In this document: positions 16,768 to 25,126 of the stretch, piece after piece
Position numbering within the stretch: position 1 is the stretch's first letter
Layout of the letters: each line of letters starts with the position of its first letter
NCBI GenBank assembly: GCA_046294265.1
Contig: JBKBKC010000007.1
Location: 155,188 to 219,187, forward strand
Length of the DNA: 64,000 nt
Source: JBKBKC01 sp046294265
Lineage (GTDB): Bacteria > Pseudomonadota > Alphaproteobacteria > Rhodobacterales > Rhodobacteraceae
Reading direction: 5' to 3'
The notes under the pieces: generated by a model
The model's database searches: none
What the model saw: the letters and a program-made list of their open reading frames with translations, nothing else
What the model was told of the DNA's origin: nothing
Translations under genes and position numbers: made by a program

Positions 16768-17337
16768 ATGCGCGCCTACATCCGCTTTGCCGATGCCCTG
16801 TCGGGCTGGTTCGGCCGCACCTTTGGCTGGCTGATCCTTCTGATGACATTCGGCGTGAGCTACGAGGTCATGTCGCGCTATGTATTCAACAAGCCCACGC
16901 CCTGGTCGTTGGACGTGTCCTTCATCATGTATGGCACCATCTTCATGATGGGGGGGGCCTACACGCTGTCGCAGGGCGGGCATGTGCGGGGCGATTTTCT
17001 CTATCGCACATGGCGGCCGCGCACCCAGGCGATGGTGGACCTGACCCTGTATATCCTGTTCTTCTTCCCCGGCATCACGGCGCTGATCCTCGCGGGCTGG
17101 AAATACGCCGCGCGGTCCTGGAGCTACGCGGAGGTTTCGATCAACTCGCCCGCAGGGATCCCGATCTACCAGTTCAAGTCTGTGATCGTGGCGGCCGGTA
17201 TCCTCCTGTTCATTCAGGGCATTGCGCAGGTGTTCCGCTGTGTCCTGTGCATCCGCGAGGGGCGCTGGATGACGGCCGAGGTGGATGTGGAGGAAACCGA
17301 AGCCGTGCTGATGAAACAGGCGCAGTCCCGACACTGA
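16768..17337 (+). CDS. TRAP transporter small permease (DctQ family)
   Basis: A 189-aa inner-membrane protein with four hydrophobic segments, the usual size and topology for DctQ. The second segment region contains EVMSRYVFNKPTPWSLDVSF, the R-Y-x-F-x-x-P-x-x-W pattern that marks this family. A Shine-Dalgarno sequence (AAGGA) precedes ATG 16768. It forms the membrane complex with the 474-aa DctM that follows after an 83-base gap. Confidence 0.92.
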   Translation: MRAYIRFADALSGWFGRTFGWLILLMTFGVSYEVMSRYVFNKPTPWSLDVSFIMYGTIFMMGGAYTLSQGGHVRGDFLYRTWRPRTQAMVDLTLYILFFFPGITALILAGWKYAARSWSYAEVSINSPAGIPIYQFKSVIVAAGILLFIQGIAQVFRCVLCIREGRWMTAEVDVEETEAVLMKQAQSRH

Positions 17338-17420
17338 CGCCCTGCCGATACCGACCCCCTTCCGAAACGGACCCCCTGCGAGATCCCAAGGCTCGGATGC
17401 CAGAAGCGGAGTAACCCGAC

Positions 17421-18845
17421 GTGACCGACCCCCAAATCGCCCTGATGATGCTGGCGATCTTCATCGGCTTTGTGTTCCTGGGCTTTCCCATCGCCTTCAC
17501 GCTGATGGCCCTGGGCATCGCCTTCGGGTATTACGCCTACTATGATCCCTCCCGGATGTGGCGCGGCTTCAACCGGTTGGGCGAGGATGCAAGCTGGTGG
17601 GACAGCACCCGTCTCTGGCTGGAGGGGTATTACAACAACCGCATCTTCGATCTGTTCGTGAACCAGACCTATTCGGTGATCTCGAACGAGGTGCTGACGG
17701 CGATTCCGCTGTTCCTGTTCATGGGCTACATCGTCGAGCGCGCGAACATCGTGGACAAGCTGTTCTCCACCCTCGCGGTCGCCACGCGCAACGTGCCGGG
17801 TTCGATGGGGGTGGCGGCACTCATCACCTGCGCGCTGTTCGCAACGGCGACGGGCATCGTGGGGGCGGTGGTCACGCTGATGGGCCTGCTGGCGCTGCCG
17901 GTGATGCTCAAGGCGCGCTACAACCCGTCCTTCGCCAGTGGCATCATCTGCGCGGGCGGCACGCTGGGCATCCTGATCCCGCCCTCGATCATGCTGATCG
18001 TCTATGCTGCGGCCTCGGGCGTCTCCATCGTGCGGCTCTATGCGGCGGCGCTCTTGCCGGGGTTCACGCTGGTCGGGCTTTACCTGATCTACATCATGGG
18101 CCGCGCGATCATCGATCCAAAGCTGGCGCCGCGCCCAACCGAAGAGGAACTGCCCTCCGTCCCCTTCGGCAAGCTGATGTGGATGCTCGCGACCAGCTTC
18201 TTTCCGCTGGCCTTCCTGATCCTGTCGGTCCTGGGTTCGATCCTGTTCGGGCTGGCCACCCCGACCGAGGCTGCCGCCATCGGGGCCCTGGGCGGCATGG
18301 TCCTTGCGGTCGCCTACCGCGCGATGACCTTCGGGCGCTTGCGCGAAAGCGTCTATCTGACCGTGCGCACCACCGCGATGGTGTGCTGGCTTTTCGTCGG
18401 CTCCTACACCTTTTCGGCGGTGTTCTCCTATCTGGGCGGCGAGCATGTGATCGCCGAATTCGTGAAATCCTTTGACCTCACACCGTTCCAGTTCCTGATC
18501 ATGGCGCAGCTGATCATTTTCCTTCTGGGCTGGCCGCTGGAATGGTCCGAGATCATCATCATCTTCGTGCCGATCTTCCTGCCGCTGCTGCCGCTCTACG
18601 GCATCGACCCGCTGTTCTTCGGCGTGCTGGTGGCGCTGAACCTGCAAACCTCGTTCCTGACGCCCCCCATGGCGATGAGCGCTTATTACCTCAAGGGCAT
18701 CGCGCCACCACAGATCAAGCTGACCCAGATCTTCTCGGGCGTGCTGCCTTACGTCGGCATGGTGTTCATGTGCATGGCCTTGCTCTATTCCTATCCGCAA
18801 ATCGTGTTCTACCTGCCGGAGGCGTTCTATGGGCCATCGCGCTGA
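17421..18845 (+). CDS. TRAP transporter large permease (DctM family)
   Basis: A 474-aa inner-membrane protein with about twelve to thirteen segments. Family landmarks are GFPIAFTLM near the N-terminus, AAITC/ATGIVGAVVTLMGLLALPVML, the AGGTLGILIPPSIMLIVYA loop and, near the C-terminus, LTPPMAMSAYYLKG. It contains a 40-residue hydrophilic insert after the second segment (YDPSRMWRGFNRLGED), seen in one DctM subgroup. It begins at GTG 17421 with GGAG upstream. The last 17 bases overlap the amidase gene. Confidence 0.92.
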   Translation: MTDPQIALMMLAIFIGFVFLGFPIAFTLMALGIAFGYYAYYDPSRMWRGFNRLGEDASWWDSTRLWLEGYYNNRIFDLFVNQTYSVISNEVLTAIPLFLFMGYIVERANIVDKLFSTLAVATRNVPGSMGVAALITCALFATATGIVGAVVTLMGLLALPVMLKARYNPSFASGIICAGGTLGILIPPSIMLIVYAAASGVSIVRLYAAALLPGFTLVGLYLIYIMGRAIIDPKLAPRPTEEELPSVPFGKLMWMLATSFFPLAFLILSVLGSILFGLATPTEAAAIGALGGMVLAVAYRAMTFGRLRESVYLTVRTTAMVCWLFVGSYTFSAVFSYLGGEHVIAEFVKSFDLTPFQFLIMAQLIIFLLGWPLEWSEIIIIFVPIFLPLLPLYGIDPLFFGVLVALNLQTSFLTPPMAMSAYYLKGIAPPQIKLTQIFSGVLPYVGMVFMCMALLYSYPQIVFYLPEAFYGPSR

Positions 18846-20196
18846 TGTGACTGCCCTTCTCGCGCTGCCCGCGGTCGAATTGCGTGACAGGCTGGCGGCA
18901 GGGGCGATGCGGGCCGTCGATCTGGTCGAGGCCTGCCTTGCCCGGATCGCCGAGGTGGAACCCGAGGTGCGCGCCTGGGCCTGGCTCGACGGTGATCACG
19001 CCCTTGCGCAGGCCCGCGCACTGGATGCGCGCCGGGCCTCGGGGGCGGCCATCGGGCCACTGCACGGGGTTCCGGTGGCGCTGAAGGACATCATCGACAC
19101 CAAGGGCATCCCCACCTGCAACGGCACCCCTATCGACGCAGGCCGCGTGCCGGGCGAGGATGCCTGGATCGTGGCGCGCCTGCGCGCGGCGGGGGCGGTG
19201 ATCCTGGGCAAGACGGTGACGACCGAATGCGCCTTCATGCACCCCGGCCCCACCCGAAACCCCTGGAACGGCGCGCACACGCCGGGCGGGTCGTCGCAGG
19301 GATCGGCGGCGGCGGTGGCAGCGGGGATGGTGCCGCTGGCCATCGGCACGCAGACCGGCGGCTCGCTGATCCGGCCCGCGTCCTTTTGCGGCGTGGTGGG
19401 GATGAAGCCGAGCTTCGGGCTGATCCCGCGCACAGGCGTGCTGATGCAGTCGCCCTTTCTCGACACGCTGGGGGTCTTTGCCCGCGACGTGACGGATGCG
19501 GCGCTGCTGGTCGAGGTGCTGGCGGGCCACGACCCCGCCGACCGCGCGACCGTCCCCCTGCCGATGCCCCGGATGCTGGAGGTTGCGCGGTCCCGCGCCC
19601 CGGTGACGCCGATGTTCGCCCGCGTCCGCCTGCCCGCCGAGGCCGAGGCGCATCCCGACATGCTGGCCGCGCTGGACGAGCTTTGCGCGGCCTTGGGCGA
19701 TCAGTGTTTCGATCTGCCCCTGCCGGCGGCCTTTGCGGGGGCCGAGGCGGAACGGCGGCGGATCAACTTTGCCGAGATGGCGAAATGCTACTACGGGCTG
19801 GAGCGGCGGGGCAGGGCGCAGATGTCGCCGGTCCTGACCGCGGCGCTGGATGAGGGCAAGGCGGTGCTCGCGCGCGACTATATCGCCGCGCAGGACTGGC
19901 GCGAGGTGCTGAACGGCGCACTGGACCAGGCCTTTGGTGGCTGCGATGCGCTGATTTGCCCTGCCGCCCCCGGCCCCGCGCCCGAGGGGCTGGAGAGCAC
20001 GGGAAGCGCCATCTTCAACGGGGTCTGGACGCTGGCCGGGGTGCCGGCGGTGACACTGCCGCTGCTCCAGTCCGAAACCGGGCTGCCGATGGGGGTCCAG
20101 CTGATCGGGCGGCGCGGCGATGACGCGCGGCTCATGCGCACGGCGCGGTGGCTGGTGGAGCAGGTCGGGTCGATGCAGGCGGGAGGGGCGGAATGA
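18829..20196 (+). CDS. Amidase (amidase signature family)
   Basis: A 455-aa cytoplasmic hydrolase. The Ser-cisSer-Lys triad can be placed: Lys in VALKDIIDT (about residue 85), the cis-Ser in the Gly/Ser-rich GGSSQGSAAAVAAG (about 155-168), and the nucleophile in GTQTGGSLIRPASFCG (about 176-190). The overlap of the start with the DctM stop means it is translated from the same mRNA, so its substrate is very likely what the TRAP system imports, or a product of it. Members hydrolyse carboxylic amides, allophanate-like amides or amide side chains; the substrate here cannot be named. Confidence 0.9.
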   Translation: MGHRADVTALLALPAVELRDRLAAGAMRAVDLVEACLARIAEVEPEVRAWAWLDGDHALAQARALDARRASGAAIGPLHGVPVALKDIIDTKGIPTCNGTPIDAGRVPGEDAWIVARLRAAGAVILGKTVTTECAFMHPGPTRNPWNGAHTPGGSSQGSAAAVAAGMVPLAIGTQTGGSLIRPASFCGVVGMKPSFGLIPRTGVLMQSPFLDTLGVFARDVTDAALLVEVLAGHDPADRATVPLPMPRMLEVARSRAPVTPMFARVRLPAEAEAHPDMLAALDELCAALGDQCFDLPLPAAFAGAEAERRRINFAEMAKCYYGLERRGRAQMSPVLTAALDEGKAVLARDYIAAQDWREVLNGALDQAFGGCDALICPAAPGPAPEGLESTGSAIFNGVWTLAGVPAVTLPLLQSETGLPMGVQLIGRRGDDARLMRTARWLVEQVGSMQAGGAE

Positions 20197-20354
20197 ACAG
20201 GCTTTTTGCGGTGTTGGCGATCCTGACGATGGCGGGGTTCCTCGGAATTCTCCTGTGGCACGTGCCCCGGCTGGACCTGTCGATCGTGGCGGGCGTGACA
20301 TTTCTGCTGGCCGCCTATGACACTTGGCGCAGCGCCTTTACTCGCAGCGGATAG
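20193..20354 (+). CDS. Small two-segment membrane protein
   Basis: A 53-aa protein starting MNRLFAVLAILTMAGFLGIL, with two hydrophobic segments (about residues 3-21 and 28-42) and a short polar tail, FTRSG. The ATG overlaps the amidase stop (ATGA) and follows GGGAGGGG, so it is co-translated with the amidase. Its function is unknown; small proteins of this type are often found at the ends of alphaproteobacterial transport operons. Confidence 0.7.
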   Translation: MNRLFAVLAILTMAGFLGILLWHVPRLDLSIVAGVTFLLAAYDTWRSAFTRSG

Positions 20355-20422
20355 CGCCTGCAACATCTGCCCGTTACCTGGCCTCGCCGCCAGGGCCGCC
20401 GTCGGCGCCTATCCTGCACCAA

Positions 20423-20569
20423 GGGGGGCTGTCTGCCCCCCTCTGGCGCGTCCGCGCCATTCACCCCCCGAGGATATTTCAAGACGGAAGAAAGACCTGT
20501 TGTCCGCAGCTTCTTCTGTCCGAAAGTATCCCGGGGGGAGGCCGGAACGGCCGGGGGGCAGCGCCCCCC
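20423..20569. repeat. Dispersed intergenic repeat, copies 2 and 3 facing each other
   Basis: The left copy has hairpin GGGGGGC at 20423-20429 with GCCCCCC at 20435-20441, then CACCCCCCGAGGATATTTC and a GACGGAAGAAAG tail ending near 20494. The right copy is inverted: TTCTTCTGTCC at 20511-20521, AAAGTATCCC, and hairpin GGGGGGC at 20553-20559 with GCCCCCC at 20563-20569. The pair fills the gap between the convergent amidase operon and the Rid gene and probably works as a bidirectional terminator. Confidence 0.8.
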
Positions 20570-20594
20570 TGCGACGCAGGCCCGGCGCGCGCGG

Positions 20595-20984
20595 TCAGAG
20601 GGCGGCGGCAGTCATCTCCACCTCCACCAGGAACGCGGGCCGCGTAAAGCCCGACACGATCACCAGAGTCGAGGCGGGCCGGCGGGTGAGCCCGGACAGC
20701 CAGGCATCACGGGCCGTCATATAGCCTGCCATATGAGCGCGGTCGGTGACGAAGGCGTTGATGCGGATAACATCCGCCGGGCCCATCCCCGCCTCGGCCA
20801 GAATGGCCGCGCAGTTGGCAAGGCAGAGCCGCGACTGCGCCTCGGCCCCGTCGGGCACGGTGCCGTCGGGCGCCAGCGCCAGTTGCCCCGAGGTGACCAC
20901 AAGGCGCGCGCCGGGTGGGACCTCTACGCCATGGGCATAGGCGGCGAAGGGGGGGCTGATGCCGGGTGGGGCGAGGCTGCGCAT
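20595..20984 (-). CDS. Rid-family (YjgF/RidA-like) protein
   Basis: A 129-aa protein of the Rid superfamily, which forms trimers; RidA members hydrolyse reactive enamines/imines from amino-acid metabolism. It shows the family pattern: VTSGQLALAPDGTVPDGAEAQ, NCAAILAEAGMGPADVIRINAFV and the C-terminal VEVEMTAA. At the position of the catalytic Arg of RidA (PARS in E. coli) it reads PAST, so it seems to lack that residue, as in other Rid subgroups that do not deaminate imines. It is divergent from the NMT1 importer operon with a 171-base shared promoter region, so it probably serves the same N-compound pathway. Confidence 0.88.
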   Translation of the reverse strand: MRSLAPPGISPPFAAYAHGVEVPPGARLVVTSGQLALAPDGTVPDGAEAQSRLCLANCAAILAEAGMGPADVIRINAFVTDRAHMAGYMTARDAWLSGLTRRPASTLVIVSGFTRPAFLVEVEMTAAAL

Positions 20985-21155
20985 GTGGGTATCCGTTGCA
21001 TTGCCCAAGTTTTGGGCGGTTTCGGCGGGGATTGGGTCGGAAAATCCGGGTGTCGCAACTTTTCCGGGCAGGGGAGGGTCATCCCTCTCGCCCTGCCCCC
21101 GTCCTGACCTAGGCTGATATGCGACAGAATCACAACATCCCCCCGGAGGTATCCC

Positions 21156-22157
21156 ATGCCCTTGACCGCCCGCATCCTTGGCAGCGTCTCGCTTGTCGCC
21201 CTCATTGCCGCACCTGCCATGGCCGAGAATGCCAGGGTGGTGTTCGGCTCGAACTGGGTGGCGCAGGCTGAGCATGGCGGGTTCTACCAGTCGGTTGCGG
21301 ACGGCACCTATGCCGCCTGTGGCCTCGACGTGACCATCCAGCCGGGCGGGCCGCAGGTGAACAACCGCGCGCTGATGATCGCGGGGCGGGTGGATTACCA
21401 CATGGGCGGGAACCTTCTGGAGACGTTCAGCGCGGTGCAGGAGGGCATCCCGATCGTGGCCGTGGCCGCCTCGTTCCAGAAAGAGCCGCAGGTGATCCTG
21501 ACCCATCCGGGCCGGGTGTCGAGCTTTGAAGAGATCAAGACCCTGCCACGCGTTTTCATCGGCGATGCGGGGTTCGCGAGCTTCTACCAGTGGATGATCA
21601 ACGCCTATGGCTTCACCGCCGAACAGCGCGTGCCCTACACGTTCAACGCCGCCCCTTTCATCGCCGACAAGGACAGCGCGATGCAGGGCTATCTGTCCTC
21701 CGAGCCCTATTACGTGGCCAAGGAAGGCGGGTTCGAGCCCGATGTCTGGCTGATCGCGGATGCTGGCTATTCCACCTATTCGACGATCATCGAGGCGATG
21801 GCCCCCACCGTGAATGATAAGCCCGAGCAGGTGAAGTGCTTTGTCGAGGGCACGGTCACGGGATGGTACAACTACCTCTATGGCGACAACGCCGCTGCCA
21901 ATGACATGATCAAGAAGGACAATCCTGACATTTCCGATGAAGCGATCGCCTATGCCATCGCCAGGATGAAAGAGGCGGGGATCGTGGATTCGGGGGATGC
22001 GCTGACGTTGGGGATCGGCGTGATGACCGAAGAAAAGGTCGGGGACTTCTATGCCAAGATGGTGGCGGCCGGTGTGGTCGCGGCCGATCTGGACTGGAAG
22101 AGCGCCATCAACTTCAGCTATGTCGGCAAGGGGCTGGGGATGGACCTGAAGAAGTGA
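21156..22157 (+). CDS. NMT1/THI5-like ABC transporter substrate-binding protein
   Basis: A 333-aa periplasmic binding protein with a Sec signal peptide cleaved near AMA-EN (residue 23). The NMT1/THI5 family binds sulfonates, nitrate, and pyrimidine-type compounds such as thiamine precursors. Visible features are the FGSNWVAQAEHGGFYQSVADG start and the QPGGPQVNNRALMIAGRVDYHMGG segment in the hinge region. The ATG follows CGGAGGTATCCC, a strong Shine-Dalgarno. It is followed by an ATPase and permease of matching type. Together with the CodA-like hydrolase downstream, the ligand is probably a small N-heterocycle. Confidence 0.9.
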   Translation: MPLTARILGSVSLVALIAAPAMAENARVVFGSNWVAQAEHGGFYQSVADGTYAACGLDVTIQPGGPQVNNRALMIAGRVDYHMGGNLLETFSAVQEGIPIVAVAASFQKEPQVILTHPGRVSSFEEIKTLPRVFIGDAGFASFYQWMINAYGFTAEQRVPYTFNAAPFIADKDSAMQGYLSSEPYYVAKEGGFEPDVWLIADAGYSTYSTIIEAMAPTVNDKPEQVKCFVEGTVTGWYNYLYGDNAAANDMIKKDNPDISDEAIAYAIARMKEAGIVDSGDALTLGIGVMTEEKVGDFYAKMVAAGVVAADLDWKSAINFSYVGKGLGMDLKK

Positions 22158-22224
22158 TGCGCGACAGGCAAGGCGAGGGTGGCCCCGGTCAGGGCCGCCC
22201 GAGCGGCATGGAGGGCTGACATCG

Positions 22225-23004
22225 GTGCAGGCGGCGCTTCCCATGGGCGAACGGCCGCGCGTGCTGGAGATGGCGCGCGTGGACAAGACCTTTGCGGGCG
22301 GCGTGCAGGCGTTGTCGCGGATGCAGCTGGTGGTGCATGAGGGCGATTTCATCTCTCTGCTCGGGCCGTCGGGCTGCGGCAAGTCAACGGCGCTGCGGCT
22401 GATCGCGGGGCTGATGCCGCCCACGGCGGGGCGCATCGTCTGGGAGGGCGGCATGGCGACGGGCGATCTGGGCGTGGTGTTCCAGGAGCCGACGCTGATG
22501 CCCTGGGCGACGGCCGCGCAGAACGTGTGGCTGCCGTTCCGGCTGCGGGGGGCCAGCTACACCTCCGTGCGGGACGAGGTGCTGGAGGCGCTGCGGCTGG
22601 TGGGGCTGGAGAAATTCCAGGGGTCCTATCCGCGCGAACTGTCGGGGGGCATGAAGATGCGGGTCTCCATCGCGCGGGCGCTGGTGACGCGACCGCGCCT
22701 GATCCTGATGGACGAGCCCTTTGCGGCATTGGACGAGATCACGCGGCAGAAGCTGAACGATGACCTTCTGGCCTTGAAGGCGCGGATCGGCTGCACGGTG
22801 ATCTTTGTCACACATTCGGTGTTCGAGAGCGTCTTCCTGTCGGACCGGATCGTGGTGATGGCCCCGCGCCCCGGCCGGGTGGTGGCCGAGGTGGCGGTGG
22901 ACGCGCCATATCCGCGCGATCTCGCGTGGCGCACCTCGCCCGCTTATGCCGCCCATGCGCTGGAGGTGTCGAAGGTGCTGCACGGCGCGATGGAGGCTGC
23001 ATGA
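22225..23004 (+). CDS. ABC transporter ATP-binding protein (SsuB/TauB type)
   Basis: A 259-aa cytoplasmic ATPase with Walker A GPSGCGKS near residue 51, signature LSGGMKMRVSIARAL, Walker B LILMDEPFAALDE and switch VTHSVFE; the MKMRVS form is typical of the nitrate/sulfonate/taurine class. It is written from GTG 22225; an ATG at 22243 is an alternative. The stop overlaps the permease start by four bases. Together with its neighbours it forms a complete one-ligand importer. Confidence 0.9.
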   Translation: MQAALPMGERPRVLEMARVDKTFAGGVQALSRMQLVVHEGDFISLLGPSGCGKSTALRLIAGLMPPTAGRIVWEGGMATGDLGVVFQEPTLMPWATAAQNVWLPFRLRGASYTSVRDEVLEALRLVGLEKFQGSYPRELSGGMKMRVSIARALVTRPRLILMDEPFAALDEITRQKLNDDLLALKARIGCTVIFVTHSVFESVFLSDRIVVMAPRPGRVVAEVAVDAPYPRDLAWRTSPAYAAHALEVSKVLHGAMEAA

Positions 23005-23861
23005 CCATCGCCGAAGAGCGCCCGCGCGACCCCGATGCCGTCGATGCCGACGAAGCGCGCCGTCTGCGCGCGATGCGGATCGAGGGCGTGGCGAAATGGG
23101 TGCTGCCGGTGCTGGTGCTGGGGCTGGGGGTCTGGCTGTGGGACCGGGTGGTGGTGTGGAACGCCATTCCACATTACATCCTGCCGGGGCCGGGGCTGGT
23201 GGTGCAGACGCTGGTCAAGGACTGGGCGATCCTGTTCGACGCCCTGCTGGTAACGGTGCAGATCACGCTGATGGCGCTGGCGGTGGCGGTGGTGGGGGGC
23301 GTGGGCCTTGCGATCCTCTTCACGCAAAGCCGCTGGGCCGAGATGTCGTTCTACCCCTATGCGGTGATCCTGCAGGTGACGCCGGTGGTATCGGTGGCAC
23401 CGCTGATCTTCATCTATGTCGAGAACCGTCTGGCGGGGCTTTTGCTCTGCGCCTGGATCGTGGCGTTCTTTCCGATTCTCGCCAACACCACGCTGGGGCT
23501 CAAATCGGCCGACCACAACCTGCGCGACCTGATGACGATCTACCGTGCATCGCGGTGGCAGCGCCTGCGCTATCTGCAACTGCCCTCGGCCTTGCCCTAT
23601 TTCCTCGGCGGCCTTCGCATCGCGGGGGGGCTGGCGCTGATCGGGGCGGTGGTGGCGGAATATGTGGCAGGAACGGGCGGGATCGGGTCGGGCCTGGCGT
23701 TCCGCATCCTGGAGGCGGGGTATCGGCTGAACATCCCGCGGATGTTCGCGGCGCTGCTGCTGATCGCGGCGACGGGGGTGGTGATCTTTGCGGGGCTGTC
23801 GTTCCTGTCGCACATGCTGCTGCGCAAATGGCATGAAAGTGCCTTGAAACGAGAGATATGA
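23001..23861 (+). CDS. ABC transporter permease (SsuC/TauC type)
   Basis: A 286-aa inner-membrane protein with about six segments. After an N-terminal cytoplasmic stretch (TIAEERPRDPDAVDADEARR), the first segment begins near residue 33. The ATPase-contact loop is LMTIYRASRWQRLRYLQLPSALPY. The ATG at 23001 overlaps the stop of the ATPase gene and is preferred to longer frames. Its stop overlaps the amidohydrolase start (ATGAG), so transporter and hydrolase are coupled. Confidence 0.9.
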   Translation: MTIAEERPRDPDAVDADEARRLRAMRIEGVAKWVLPVLVLGLGVWLWDRVVVWNAIPHYILPGPGLVVQTLVKDWAILFDALLVTVQITLMALAVAVVGGVGLAILFTQSRWAEMSFYPYAVILQVTPVVSVAPLIFIYVENRLAGLLLCAWIVAFFPILANTTLGLKSADHNLRDLMTIYRASRWQRLRYLQLPSALPYFLGGLRIAGGLALIGAVVAEYVAGTGGIGSGLAFRILEAGYRLNIPRMFAALLLIAATGVVIFAGLSFLSHMLLRKWHESALKREI

Positions 23862-25126
23862 GCGGCTTTCTTCATCTCCCTGCCGGCCCGGTGCGGCTGG
23901 TCAATGCCTCTGTGCCCGCCTGTGTTCTGGGGCAGGCCGGTGACCTTGTGCGCCATGCGCTGACGCTGGACGCAGGGCGGATTACCGAAGCCCCTGCGCC
24001 GGAGGTGGACCTGAAGGGCGCCATGGTCCTGCCCCTCTTCATCGACATGCACACCCATCTGGACAAGGGCCATATCTGGCCGCGCAGCCCCAACCCCGAT
24101 GGCACCTTCATGGGGGCGCTGACCACCGTGGGGGCCGACCGCGCGGCGCGCTGGACCGCCGCCGATGTGGCCACGCGGATGGAGTTTTCGCTGCGCTGCG
24201 CTTACGCGCATGGCACCTGCGCCATCCGCACGCATCTGGATGCGATTCCGCCGCAGGATGCGATTTCGTTCCCGGTGTTCATGAAAAAGCGCGCCGAATG
24301 GGCGGGGCGGATCGCGTTGCAGGCGGCCTGCCTGATCGGGGCCGGGGATTTCTCGACCGACGGGGCCTTTGCCCGCACCGCCGACATCGTGGCGGGTTCG
24401 GGTGGCGTTCTGGGCATGGTCACCTATCCCATGCCCGACATCGCCACCCGCATCCGCGACTTTCTGGGAATGGCCGAGGCGCGGGGGCTTTCGGCAGATT
24501 TCCATGTGGACGAGACGCTGGACACCGGATCGAACACCCTCAGGCTGATCGCGCAAGCGGTTCTGGACACGGGCTTTTCTGCCCCCGTGGTGGTGGGACA
24601 CTGCTGTTCCGTCAGCGCCATGGCGGAGGCGGAGGCGATGGAGACGCTGGACCTTGTTGCCCGCGCCGGCCTGCATGTGGTCAGTCTGCCGATGTGCAAC
24701 CTCTACCTGCAGGACCGCCAAGCCCGCCGCACCCCCCGGATGCGCGGCATCACCCTTGTGCATGAGATGGCGGCGCGTGGCATCAACGTCAGCTTTGCCT
24801 CCGACAACACCCGCGACCCGTTCTATGCCTATGGCGACATGGACGTGCTGGAGGTGCTGCGGCAGGCGACGCGGATCGGACACCTGGACCATGCGGCCCC
24901 CGACTGGGTGCAGGCGGTGCTGGCCAACCCCGCGCGCGCCTGCGGGTTCGCGCCCCCCTCGCTTGCCCCCGGCGCCCCCGCCGATCTGGTGATCCTGCGC
25001 GCGCGCGACTGGTCCGAGGCGTTTTCGCGCCCGCACTCCGACCGCGTGGTGATCCGGGCAGGCCGCGCCATCGACACGACCCTGCCCGACTATGCCGAAC
25101 TTGACCACCTGATGGAGACCCCATGA
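23858..25126 (+). CDS. Cytosine-deaminase-like amidohydrolase
   Basis: A 422-aa metal-dependent hydrolase of the amidohydrolase superfamily, most like cytosine/creatinine/isoguanine deaminases of the CodA group. Metal and catalytic motifs appear in order: DMHTHLDK at about 63-70 (H65, H67), an HVDE motif with catalytic His/Glu, GHCCSVS with another metal His, and SDNTRDPF with the catalytic Asp. The length matches CodA (about 425 aa). It follows the importer with overlapping start and stop codons, so it should deaminate or open the imported ring. The exact substrate is unknown. Confidence 0.88.
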   Translation: MSGFLHLPAGPVRLVNASVPACVLGQAGDLVRHALTLDAGRITEAPAPEVDLKGAMVLPLFIDMHTHLDKGHIWPRSPNPDGTFMGALTTVGADRAARWTAADVATRMEFSLRCAYAHGTCAIRTHLDAIPPQDAISFPVFMKKRAEWAGRIALQAACLIGAGDFSTDGAFARTADIVAGSGGVLGMVTYPMPDIATRIRDFLGMAEARGLSADFHVDETLDTGSNTLRLIAQAVLDTGFSAPVVVGHCCSVSAMAEAEAMETLDLVARAGLHVVSLPMCNLYLQDRQARRTPRMRGITLVHEMAARGINVSFASDNTRDPFYAYGDMDVLEVLRQATRIGHLDHAAPDWVQAVLANPARACGFAPPSLAPGAPADLVILRARDWSEAFSRPHSDRVVIRAGRAIDTTLPDYAELDHLMETP

